Assembly (NCBI GenBank): GCA_031257455.1
Contig: JAIROQ010000135.1
Span: 1-6,206, forward strand
Direction of reading: 5' to 3'
DNA length: 6,206 nt
From: Prevotellaceae bacterium
GTDB lineage: Bacteria > Bacteroidota > Bacteroidia > Bacteroidales > UBA932
Shown here: piece after piece, positions 1-5,246 of the stretch
Layout: each line of letters starts with the position of its first letter
Numbering within the stretch: the stretch's first letter is position 1
Position numbers and translations under genes: made by a program
The notes under the pieces: model-generated
The model's input: only the letters and a program-made list of their open reading frames with translations
What the model was told of the DNA's origin: nothing
Databases searched by the model: none

Positions 1-2
1 AC

Positions 3-15
3 GCCCCTTCGGGGC
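3..15. repeat. Small GC-rich palindrome (gcccc-ttc-ggggc)
   Basis: A perfect 5-bp inverted repeat with a 3-base loop. It is the exact reverse complement of the palindrome at 5778-5790, so the window probably opens inside a minus-strand copy of the same dispersed repeat family. Function unknown. Confidence 0.6.
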
Positions 16-41
16 TGCGCCAAGCGCCAACGAGTCACTAA

Positions 42-65
42 CCCCCTCTCCGTCGGGAGAGGGGG
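42..65. repeat. 10-bp perfect hairpin downstream of the lipoprotein gene
   Basis: The arms ccccctctcc (42-51) and ggagaggggg (56-65) pair perfectly around the loop gtcg. A related G-rich stretch (cagggggtgagg) follows. Hairpins of this kind are common dispersed extragenic repeats in bacteria. It lies 30 bases past the stop codon of the minus-strand lipoprotein gene and could protect or end that transcript. No U-tract follows on the minus strand, so I do not call it an intrinsic terminator. Confidence 0.55.
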
Positions 66-94
66 CAGGGGGTGAGGATTTAACAGCCATTTCA

Positions 95-256
95 TTATTC
101 CCCCGAATACGTTACCACGCCGGAAGACGCCGCCGGTTCATCATTGCCATTGTAATAAACGGGACACGTCACATTGGAAGTGGTTTGTTTTTGCGTGGCG
201 CAACCTGCCGCCAACAGCAACAGGCACGCAAGAAGAAAGAAAATTTTTGTTTTCAT
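95..256 (-). CDS. Small predicted lipoprotein, 53 aa
   Basis: An ATG at 256 opens a 53-codon frame that ends in TAA at 95-97. The peptide starts with a classic lipoprotein signal: Met, Lys-Thr-Lys, then a leucine-rich hydrophobic core at residues 5-17, then the lipobox LAAGC with the acceptor cysteine at residue 19. The mature part is only about 35 residues (CATQKQTTSNVTCPVYYNGN and a short polar tail), with a second cysteine at 31. Established knowledge: such signals are cut by signal peptidase II and the cysteine is lipidated, anchoring the product to the cell envelope. The role of this protein is not recognised. The start codon directly follows a G-poor, A-rich repeat on the coding strand (257-309), which suits Bacteroidota translation starts that do not use a Shine-Dalgarno sequence. 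It is a stand-alone gene. The signal peptide makes a chance frame unlikely. Confidence 0.72.
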   Translation of the reverse strand: MKTKIFFLLACLLLLAAGCATQKQTTSNVTCPVYYNGNDEPAASSGVVTYSGE

Positions 257-309
257 AATTGTTTAATTGTTGAATTGTTTATTTGTTTATTTGTTGAATT
301 GTTTAATTG
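257..309. repeat. 8-bp tandem repeat abutting the lipoprotein start codon
   Basis: Six 8-base units follow a partial unit: tttaattg, ttgaattg, tttatttg, tttatttg, ttgaattg, tttaattg (262-309). Their order is mirror-like (A B C C B A). Read on the minus strand this is a G-free leader ending at the ATG. It may be an unstructured ribosome-loading leader; a change in copy number would change its length. Confidence 0.75.
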
Positions 310-320
310 GCGTCAGCGCT

Positions 321-348
321 CATACTTCATACCTCATACTTCATACCT
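321..348. repeat. 7-bp tandem repeat (catactt/catacct)
   Basis: Four 7-base units alternate catactt and catacct. On the minus strand they read as TATGARG-type units, related to the 7-base units beside the element at 1899-2167. The stretch from here to 431 shows no gene, promoter match or strong hairpin that I can support. Confidence 0.7.
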
Positions 349-431
349 CTTTTGCGGTTTTGGGATTGCTTTGCACTTATAATTTTATTTCCCAAACAAA
401 CACTCATCAAAACAATCCCTCATGCCGCACT

Positions 432-464
432 GCATCCGCGTAATCCGCTCCAATCCGTGTAATC
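432..464 (-). repeat. GATTAC-type repeat after RNA copy A
   Basis: On the minus strand two related units, GATTACACGGATT and GCGGATTACGCGGATG, directly follow the T-run that ends RNA copy A. The same arrangement follows copy B at 5591-5622, so this is part of the duplicated unit. GATTACRCGGATT repeats are widespread in Bacteroidota spacers (recalled, not searched). Confidence 0.7.
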
Positions 465-500
465 AAAAAAACACCCGTGCTACGATTTTTTATTCGCTGC
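465..500 (-). terminator. Probable terminator of RNA copy A
   Basis: On the minus strand an imperfect hairpin (GCAGCGA against TCGTAGC, 479-500) is followed by a 7-base spacer and then seven T (471-465). The spacer between stem and T-run is longer than in a textbook terminator. The same layout in copy B supports it. Confidence 0.5.
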
Positions 501-804
501 CAATGATAGCAGAAAGTATTCATATCCGCTCTCTGCAACTCATTTCTTCAACTTTTACTGTAATTTTTTTCGTATTCCACCAAAATCAAAAATGGACATA
601 GATTATTGCATTTATTGTCATCTGAGGTTCACGAAAACCCACACAGTAAATAAGTGCAGCAACCTACGTCCATTCTTGACGTGGTCGCTTTTACTATATT
701 CAAACTGTGTCGAAATTTTCGTGATTTCAGATGACCTGTAGAATAAAAGTTAAAGCGATATATTCTCAATATATCAAATTCAAAATGTCAAAGAAGCATA
801 ATAA
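465..804 (-). ncRNA. Candidate structured RNA, copy A
   Basis: Predicted transcript of about 340 nt, from roughly 804 (a few bases past the -7 box) to the T-run at 465-471. Pairings, in plus-strand positions: leader hairpin 757-764/768-775; P1 727-735/617-625 (9 bp); P2 716-723/630-637 (8 bp); P3 705-710/641-646 (6 bp); P4 683-688/659-664; apical P5 678-682/666-670; a 3' hairpin 529-536/509-516 with an outer step 540-543/503-506; and a possible long-range closing helix 741-748/488-495. The equivalent positions in copy B (5247-5589) form the same helices with different bases, notably in P1, P2, P3 and the 3' hairpin. That is compensatory change, the hallmark of a selected RNA fold. There is no conserved reading frame through it. 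It does not look like tmRNA, RNase P RNA, SRP RNA or 6S RNA by sequence. The family is not recognised; function unknown. Confidence 0.78.
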
Positions 805-809
805 CGGCG

Positions 810-840
810 CAAATATAAAACAATATTTTTTATCTGCAAA
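810..840 (-). promoter_or_regulatory. Bacteroidota-type promoter of RNA copy A
   Basis: On the minus strand, TTTG (840-837), exactly 19 bases, then TATATTTG (817-810) match the -33/-7 consensus of the Bacteroidota primary sigma factor. The spacer is identical to that of copy B, and the two promoters differ by a single base just after the -33 box's TTTG. Confidence 0.85.
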
Positions 841-863
841 TAGTTTTTGCAAAATGCCTGTTT

Positions 864-882
864 TTTCGTCATGGAGACGAAA
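864..882. other. Small hairpin just past the aroC stop
   Basis: The arms tttcgtc and gacgaaa pair over 7 bp around a 5-base loop, six bases beyond the aroC stop codon. On the aroC strand the stem is followed by A rather than T residues, so it is not a standard intrinsic terminator. It could mark a processed mRNA end. Confidence 0.3.
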
Positions 883-887
883 TGAAA

Positions 888-1874
888 CTACGTTAAAACG
901 TCATTTTTCCGTGCCTGCGCCAAATCTGCCAACACAATGGCGGTGGCGGCTTCTACAATCACAGGGACGCGCAGGGCAATGCAGGCATCATGGCGGCCAT
1001 GAACGGAAAATGTTTCCGGCTGTCCGGTTTGCAGGTTGAGGGTGGTTTGCGGCTTGGCGATGCTCGAAGTAGGTTTTACCGCTATTCGGAAATATAATTC
1101 ATTGCCGTTGGTGATACCGCCATTGACGCCGCCGGCATGATTGGTCTGCGTAATTCCATCGGTGGAAATGAATGTATCGTTATGCTCGTAGCCATTCATC
1201 CGCGCGGCCTCGAAGCCGGCGCCGAATTCAATAGCTTTGATGCCGGGTATAGAAAAAATCAAGTGGCTCAGGAGCGATTCCACCGAATTGAAAAACGGGC
1301 TGCCCCAGCCTGCCGGTATATTTTTCGCCGAACACGCTACTATGCCGCCTATCGAATTGTTTGCTGCAACAGCCTTTTCCACCGCTGCGGCAATATGCGG
1401 ACTGCCGCCTGCTTCCGTCAATTCCGCCGCCACCGTTACCGGTGCAATAAGTTTTTTAGCAATCACGCCTGCCGCAACTAATGCGACTGTCAAGCGTCCC
1501 GAGAAATGCCCGCTGCCGCGCAAATCGTTAAAATCATTCCATTTCCGGGACGCCGTGAAGTCGGCATGTCCCGGACGGGGCGTGTGGCGGAAGCGTTCAT
1601 AATCCGCCGGACGAACGTCCCCGTTGTCAAAGAGCACAGCAATGGGCGCGCCGGTGGTATAACCGTTGTGCACGCCGCCGGCGATGTGGGGAATATCGGC
1701 TTCCCTGCGCGCCGTAGTGCCTTTTGCGCCGCTCTGCCGGCGTTGCAGGTCGTGGGTAAAATCACCGGCAGCCAATGCCACGCCCGCCGGACAGCCATCC
1801 ACCAACACGCCTACCAACGCGCCGTGCGACTCGCCAAAAATGCTTATCCTGAAAAATTGTCCAAAGGTATTCAT
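888..1874 (-). CDS. aroC: Chorismate synthase, short form
   Basis: Converts 5-enolpyruvylshikimate-3-phosphate to chorismate, the last step of the shikimate pathway. The enzyme uses reduced FMN in the cytoplasm. The 328-residue product carries the family signatures in order: FGESHG (13-18), PGHADFT (101-107), RGSGHFSGRLT (119-129), a segment with NIPAGWGSPFF (185-195), NGGITNG (251-257) and GRHDACI leading into an alanine-rich segment (293-318). It is shorter than the usual 350-360 residues. The shortfall appears to lie after the FSGRLT helix, near residues 140-175, where related proteins carry a longer insertion; all recognised motifs remain, so I take it as functional. The ATG at 1874 gives MNTFGQFFRISIFGESHG, a normal family N-terminus. 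The gene lies on the same strand as aroA, the preceding enzyme, with the MITE-like element between them. I see no clear promoter in that gap, so it may depend on readthrough from aroA. Confidence 0.95.
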   Translation of the reverse strand: MNTFGQFFRISIFGESHGALVGVLVDGCPAGVALAAGDFTHDLQRRQSGAKGTTARREADIPHIAGGVHNGYTTGAPIAVLFDNGDVRPADYERFRHTPRPGHADFTASRKWNDFNDLRGSGHFSGRLTVALVAAGVIAKKLIAPVTVAAELTEAGGSPHIAAAVEKAVAANNSIGGIVACSAKNIPAGWGSPFFNSVESLLSHLIFSIPGIKAIEFGAGFEAARMNGYEHNDTFISTDGITQTNHAGGVNGGITNGNELYFRIAVKPTSSIAKPQTTLNLQTGQPETFSVHGRHDACIALRVPVIVEAATAIVLADLAQARKNDVLT

Positions 1875-1877
1875 GCT

Positions 1878-1898
1878 ATGAGTTATGAGTTATGAGTT
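1878..1898. repeat. 7-bp tandem repeat (atgagtt x3)
   Basis: Three exact units of atgagtt sit between the aroC start and the left end of the element at 1899-2167. The last five bases, gagtt, recur immediately beyond the right end (2168-2172), so part of this may be a target-site duplication, or the element may sit inside an older repeat. Confidence 0.75.
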
Positions 1899-2167
1899 AT
1901 GCGAATCAGCAGTTAAAAACACCTGTTACACATTGCAGAGAACAGGTCAACGGCAGTTGTTCGTCCCGTAGGGACGGAATGTTGGTAGCAAAAGCCCGTA
2001 AACGTTCTCTCCGTCCCGTAGGGACGGAATGTGTTACCGGAAATCCACATTTCGTCCCTACGGGACGATGGGACAGGTGGTAATCGGGTTTCTACCAACA
2101 TGCCGTCCCTACGGGACGAGAAGAAAACTTTCTGCATATTATATATATTTCTACTGCTGATTCGCAT
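1899..2167. mobile_element. MITE-like element with nested inverted repeats
   Basis: The ends are an exact 14-bp inverted repeat: atgcgaatcagcag (1899-1912) and ctgctgattcgcat (2154-2167). GAGTT directly abuts both ends on the outside (1894-1898 and 2168-2172), resembling a 5-bp target duplication. The 269-base interior has no convincing gene. It holds a small hairpin (1921-1927/1941-1947) and two nested pairs of inverted copies of a cgtcccgtagggacg palindrome. Size, end symmetry and lack of a transposase fit a non-autonomous miniature transposable element; the parent transposase is not in the window. The flanks are themselves 7-bp repeats, so the duplication is not conclusive. The element lies between aroA and aroC and so splits what may have been one operon. 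Confidence 0.6.
1961..2119. repeat. Four palindrome copies in nested inverted array
   Basis: The palindrome cgtccc-gta-gggacg occurs at 1962 and 2012 in one orientation and at 2053 and 2104 in the other. The outer pair extends to long arms (1961-1998 and 2085-2119): one mismatch over the first 28 bases, then a short indel, then cccg. The inner pair (2012-2033 and 2046-2067) matches over 22 bases with one mismatch around a 12-base loop. A transcript or single strand could therefore fold as one long interrupted hairpin. Spacing is uneven and orientation mixed, so this is not a CRISPR array. Confidence 0.85.
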
Positions 2168-2215
2168 GAGTTATGAATTATGAGTGGTTCACTATTCACT
2201 GTTCACTGTTCATTG
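2168..2215. repeat. 7-bp repeats overlapping the aroA 3' end
   Basis: Beyond the element, 2168-2184 continues the atgagtt-type repeat. From 2188 to 2215 there are four further 7-base units: ttcacta, ttcactg, ttcactg, ttcattg. The stop codon and last residues of aroA lie within this second run. Confidence 0.7.
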
Positions 2216-3458
2216 TTATTTTTTCCATGTCGGTGAAGAAGTCGGGATAAGATTTGTTTACGCACCGGGTATCGTCTATCACTACCGCTTCATCCGTGAA
2301 AAGGCCGACACAGGCGGCCGCCATAGCCATGCGGTGGTCATGGAAGGATGATACTTTTCCGCCATGCACGTTGCCGCCGTGTACTGCCATTTCGTTTTTT
2401 TCAATGGTAATGGTAACGCCTAATTTCCCGAATGTGTCCTGCAAGGCTGTGGCACGGTTGCTTTCTTTGTGCACCAACCGTTCCGCCCCTTCGATAATGG
2501 AAATGCCGTTGCAAAAAGCCGCCAGTAATACCACCGGCGGAAACAAATCGGGACAGTCGGATGCGTTGAAGCGAAAAGCATTCAACAATCCGTGCCGTAC
2601 CGTCAATGTATCGCCTGTCCATTGCAGTCGTGCGCCGGCTTGCTGCAATACTTGCAGCATCGCCCGGTCGGCTTGGGCGCTGCCGGCATGCAGACCTTCC
2701 ACAGTAATCCCGCCGCCAATCGCCGCCGCAGCCAGCCAAAAAGCGGCACCGCTCCAGTCGCCTTCTACGGTACAGGTTTGCGGCGTGTAGCGTTGGTTGC
2801 CGCATATTTGAAAGCGCTCGTAACGGTTATTCGTTACAGTGATACCAAACGTTTGTAGCAATTCCAGCGTCATATCCACATACGGACGGCTGGCTAATTT
2901 TTCCACCCTGATTTCGGAATTGCCATGAAGCAACGGCAGCGCCATCAATAGACCGGAAATGATTTGCGAACTTGTCGAAGCGTCTATTGTTGCCGTGCCG
3001 TGCTGCAATGCGCCGTGCAGTTGCAAGGGAAGATAGCGGTGGCCGGTAGCGGCGGCTGTAACACCAAAGGCCGCTAAAGCGGTTATCAAATCATTCATCG
3101 GCCGGTGAAGCAACGTGCCGCTGCCGGTAATCGCCGCCGCCGGATAAAGTAATGCCGCCACCGGCGCGAACAACCGCGCACACAACGCCGATTCCCGCAC
3201 ATGCAGCGAAACGCCGGCTTCCTGCAAAGGGAAGCGGTCCGGTGCAACGCCGGTTATTCGATAGCCGGCGGCGGTTGTTTCGATTTGTGCGCCCAATGTT
3301 TTCGCTACTGCCGCTGCGGCCAATGCATCATCGCACCGGGAGGGATTGCGCACTTCACTTACGCCCTGCGCCAATAACGCGGCTGCAATGGCGCGTTGCG
3401 TCATGCTTTTCGATGCAGGCGCGCATAAACAGCCTTGTATTTTCCGTTTGTTACCCAT
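2196..3458 (-). CDS. aroA: 3-phosphoshikimate 1-carboxyvinyltransferase (EPSP synthase)
   Basis: Joins phosphoenolpyruvate to shikimate-3-phosphate, the sixth step of the shikimate pathway; AroC uses the product. With the start at 3458 the protein has 420 residues, normal for the family. Motifs: PASKSMTQRA with the substrate-binding lysine (K17), the RESALCAR loop with an arginine (R95), STSSQ (161-165), RPYVDM (191-196), DCPD with the catalytic aspartate (301-304), KESNR with the glutamate and arginine (331-335), HDHRMAM (373-379) and a C-terminal NKSYPDFF. In the RESALCAR loop alanine (A91) stands where E. coli has Gly96, by hand alignment. An upstream in-frame ATG at 3530 would add 24 residues, but it overlaps the likely promoter; the ATG at 3458 has GGAGGGG just upstream and puts PASKS at the usual distance. 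The last residues (MNSEQ) are encoded in a 7-bp repeat. Confidence 0.95.
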   Translation of the reverse strand: MGNKRKIQGCLCAPASKSMTQRAIAAALLAQGVSEVRNPSRCDDALAAAAVAKTLGAQIETTAAGYRITGVAPDRFPLQEAGVSLHVRESALCARLFAPVAALLYPAAAITGSGTLLHRPMNDLITALAAFGVTAAATGHRYLPLQLHGALQHGTATIDASTSSQIISGLLMALPLLHGNSEIRVEKLASRPYVDMTLELLQTFGITVTNNRYERFQICGNQRYTPQTCTVEGDWSGAAFWLAAAAIGGGITVEGLHAGSAQADRAMLQVLQQAGARLQWTGDTLTVRHGLLNAFRFNASDCPDLFPPVVLLAAFCNGISIIEGAERLVHKESNRATALQDTFGKLGVTITIEKNEMAVHGGNVHGGKVSSFHDHRMAMAAACVGLFTDEAVVIDDTRCVNKSYPDFFTDMEKITMNSEQ

Positions 3459-3523
3459 TTCCCCTCCGGCGCCGGCGTGCCTTTGCCGTATTTTTTTAAA
3501 ATTTATATCGGTGATTTCGTTTG

Positions 3524-3554
3524 CAAACATACGGAATATTTTTAATTACTGAAA
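3524..3554 (-). promoter_or_regulatory. Probable aroA promoter
   Basis: On the minus strand TATGTTTG (3531-3524) matches TAnnTTTG. Nineteen bases upstream is TTTC (3554-3551), one base off the -33 TTTG. Transcription would start near 3520, giving a leader of about 60 bases to the ATG at 3458 and ruling out the upstream ATG at 3530 as the start. Confidence 0.55.
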
Positions 3555-3564
3555 GTTTTTTTTG

Positions 3565-3572
3565 TATCTTTG
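3565..3572 (+). promoter_or_regulatory. Probable cdaA -7 element
   Basis: TATCTTTG followed by C is a strong match to the Bacteroidota -7 box. The -33 region is T-rich with no clear TTTG at 19 bases. The box ends only eight bases before the cdaA ATG, so the mRNA would be leaderless or nearly so. It lies back to back with the aroA promoter and their -33 regions overlap. Confidence 0.6.
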
Positions 3573-3580
3573 CAAGCACT

Positions 3581-4366
3581 ATGCTTGATTTTATCCATTT
3601 TAACCTGTCCGATGTCCTGGATATTGTAGCGGTAGCGTTCCTGCTGTACCAGATTTATAAACTCATTCGCGGTACGACAGCGATTAACATTTTTACCGGT
3701 ATTTTATTGCTTTATTTTTTATGGTTCATCGTCCGGGCATTGAATATGCAGCTCCTTTCAACCATTCTGGGACAGGTACTGGGAGTAGGTATCATTGCAC
3801 TGATTATCGTATTCCAGCAGGAAATACGCCGTTTCCTGCTGCATCTCGGGTCGCGTTTCAACAGCCAGCGCTATGCATGGCTGCAACGCCTGTTCAAGCA
3901 ACGCACGCACACGCATATCAAATTGGACATTGATTCCATCACACGCGCCTGCCGGCAAATGTCGGAATCCAAAACCGGCGCCCTGATTGTGATTGAGCGC
4001 CGCTCCCCCCTGACAATGTATGCCGGAACAGGCGATATCATTGATGCGCGGATAAGCAGCCGGTTGCTTCAAAACCTTTTTTTCAAAAATGCGCCATTGC
4101 ATGACGGCGCGGTAATTATCAGCCACAATAAAATCCATGCGGCGCGTTGCACATTACCCATCAGCGAGCAGGTGTATATTCCCGCACAGTATGGTATGCG
4201 CCACCGCGCAGCCGTAGGACTGACGGAGCAGGCCGATGCTATCGTGATTGTAGTATCCGAAGAAACCGGCGATATTTCCCTTGTCGAAAATGCCATCATT
4301 AACCGCATGGAAGGCGGCGCTAATGAATTGCGGGTGAAAATCGAAAATCTTTTAGTGATACGTTAG
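3581..4366 (+). CDS. cdaA: Diadenylate cyclase, membrane-bound CdaA type
   Basis: Makes cyclic di-AMP from two ATP. The 261-residue protein has the CdaA layout: three hydrophobic segments near residues 11-29, 34-54 and 60-79, then a short basic linker, then the cytoplasmic DisA_N/DAC domain from about 95 to 245. The two diagnostic active-site motifs are present, DGA (175-177, in LHDGAVIIS) and RHR (207-209, in GMRHRAAVG). The spacing and the GALIVIER strand (133-140) also fit. Length is normal for the family. An in-frame ATG at 3521 would add 20 residues but lies upstream of the -7 box; the ATG at 3581 gives the family-like start MLDFIHF. The gene is divergent from aroA and converges on plsY with a 15-base gap that holds the palindrome tgtgcaca (4373-4380) but no evident terminator. 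In other bacteria c-di-AMP controls potassium and osmolyte balance and wall homeostasis; no target is visible here. The symbol dacA is also used. Confidence 0.95.
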   Translation: MLDFIHFNLSDVLDIVAVAFLLYQIYKLIRGTTAINIFTGILLLYFLWFIVRALNMQLLSTILGQVLGVGIIALIIVFQQEIRRFLLHLGSRFNSQRYAWLQRLFKQRTHTHIKLDIDSITRACRQMSESKTGALIVIERRSPLTMYAGTGDIIDARISSRLLQNLFFKNAPLHDGAVIISHNKIHAARCTLPISEQVYIPAQYGMRHRAAVGLTEQADAIVIVVSEETGDISLVENAIINRMEGGANELRVKIENLLVIR

Positions 4367-4381
4367 ACAGGATGTGCACAG

Positions 4382-5071
4382 TTATGCCTTCCGCTTCACA
4401 ATATCTATGGAAGGATTTTTACGGATGACTATCTTTTGTTCCGTGCCGTTGCGCAAACGTTTAATGTTGTTCCGGTGGGTTACCAAAATCATCACTGTGG
4501 CCAGCACGCTGAATATTTCCAGCGTCAATGGCTCGTAAGTATCAATCAAGATATCGTAAACCACAATCACGATAAGGGGAAAGGAAATAGCCGCTATGAT
4601 GGAACTCAACGAAACATAACGGGTAATCAGCAGGGAAACGGCAAATATAGCCAACACTATCAACATCGCTGTGGGGAAAATCGCAAGAATAACGCCGGCA
4701 ATAGTCGCTACGCCCTTGCCGCCCTTGAAGGAAGCAAACACAGGAAAGATATGCCCGAACACGGCCGCTATACCCAGCGCTATCTGGAAACTTACGAAAG
4801 TATTGGACATAATCCGGTCGGGCGGAACGGGATTTTTTTCCAGCGTGGTCAGGAGGATTAAACATACCGCTCCCACGCCTTTGGCAAAATCCAAAATGAA
4901 AACAGGCGCGGCGGCTTTCCATCCAAGCACGCGCAATATATTGGTTGCACCCGCATTTTTACTGCCGTGTTCGCGAACATCTACATTGTAAAACAATTTT
5001 CCAATCCATAAAGCGTTCGATATGGAACCAAGAAGGTAGGCGGCAATAATTAATGCAATATAAAGAAACAT
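4382..5071 (-). CDS. plsY: Acyl-phosphate:glycerol-3-phosphate acyltransferase
   Basis: Transfers an acyl group from acyl-phosphate to glycerol-3-phosphate, giving lysophosphatidic acid, the first committed step of membrane phospholipid synthesis. The 229-residue protein is an integral membrane protein with about five hydrophobic segments (near 2-18, 53-76, 94-113, 121-150 and 153-174, with a further hydrophobic stretch at 186-198). It carries the PlsY signatures: YLLGSISNA (12-20), GSKNAGATN (36-44), FKGGKGVAT (115-123) and THRNNIKRL followed by GTE (198-211). An in-frame ATG at 5206 would add 45 residues, but the TACCTTTG promoter box at 5095-5088 falls inside that extension, and the ATG at 5071 gives the normal MFLYIALIIAAYLLGS start. 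About 18 extra basic residues follow GTE at the C-terminus; I attach no function to them. Confidence 0.95.
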   Translation of the reverse strand: MFLYIALIIAAYLLGSISNALWIGKLFYNVDVREHGSKNAGATNILRVLGWKAAAPVFILDFAKGVGAVCLILLTTLEKNPVPPDRIMSNTFVSFQIALGIAAVFGHIFPVFASFKGGKGVATIAGVILAIFPTAMLIVLAIFAVSLLITRYVSLSSIIAAISFPLIVIVVYDILIDTYEPLTLEIFSVLATVMILVTHRNNIKRLRNGTEQKIVIRKNPSIDIVKRKA

Positions 5072-5087
5072 GGTCGTATTTTTTGTG

Positions 5088-5095
5088 CAAAGGTA
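5088..5095 (-). promoter_or_regulatory. Probable plsY -7 element
   Basis: On the minus strand TACCTTTG followed by C matches TAnnTTTG. It would give a leader of roughly ten bases to the ATG at 5071. No good -33 TTTG lies at 19 bases. The stretch from here to 5208 shows no other feature I can support. Confidence 0.6.
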
Positions 5096-5211
5096 AAAAA
5101 AAATTACAGATTGCCGGATTTGCAGCTTTCCGGCGACAGCCACGCATGCCGGATGAATTCGGAGGAGAATTAAAAGCGCTAATACCGGCAAAATAAAAAA
5201 TCGCAATAATA

Positions 5212-5242
5212 TTTGTAGATAAAAAATATTGTTTTATATTTG
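5212..5242 (+). promoter_or_regulatory. Bacteroidota-type promoter of RNA copy B
   Basis: TTTG (5212-5215), exactly 19 bases, then TATATTTG (5235-5242) is a full consensus match. It is nearly identical to the promoter of copy A. Transcription is expected to begin near 5247. Confidence 0.87.
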
Positions 5243-5246
5243 TGGC

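Noticed and set aside
1137..1895. Plus-strand frames opposite aroC (and similar ones opposite aroA, plsY and cdaA)
   Set aside because: They are antisense frames produced by the composition of the real genes, with no motif of their own.
1962..2119. CRISPR-like array
   Set aside because: Only four repeats, two in each orientation, uneven spacing, and no cas genes. Inverted nesting explains it better.
3521..3580. 20-residue N-terminal extension of CdaA
   Set aside because: It contains the -7 promoter box, and the family N-terminus begins at the ATG at 3581.
5072..5206. 45-residue N-terminal extension of PlsY
   Set aside because: The TACCTTTG promoter box lies within it and the shorter form matches the family start.
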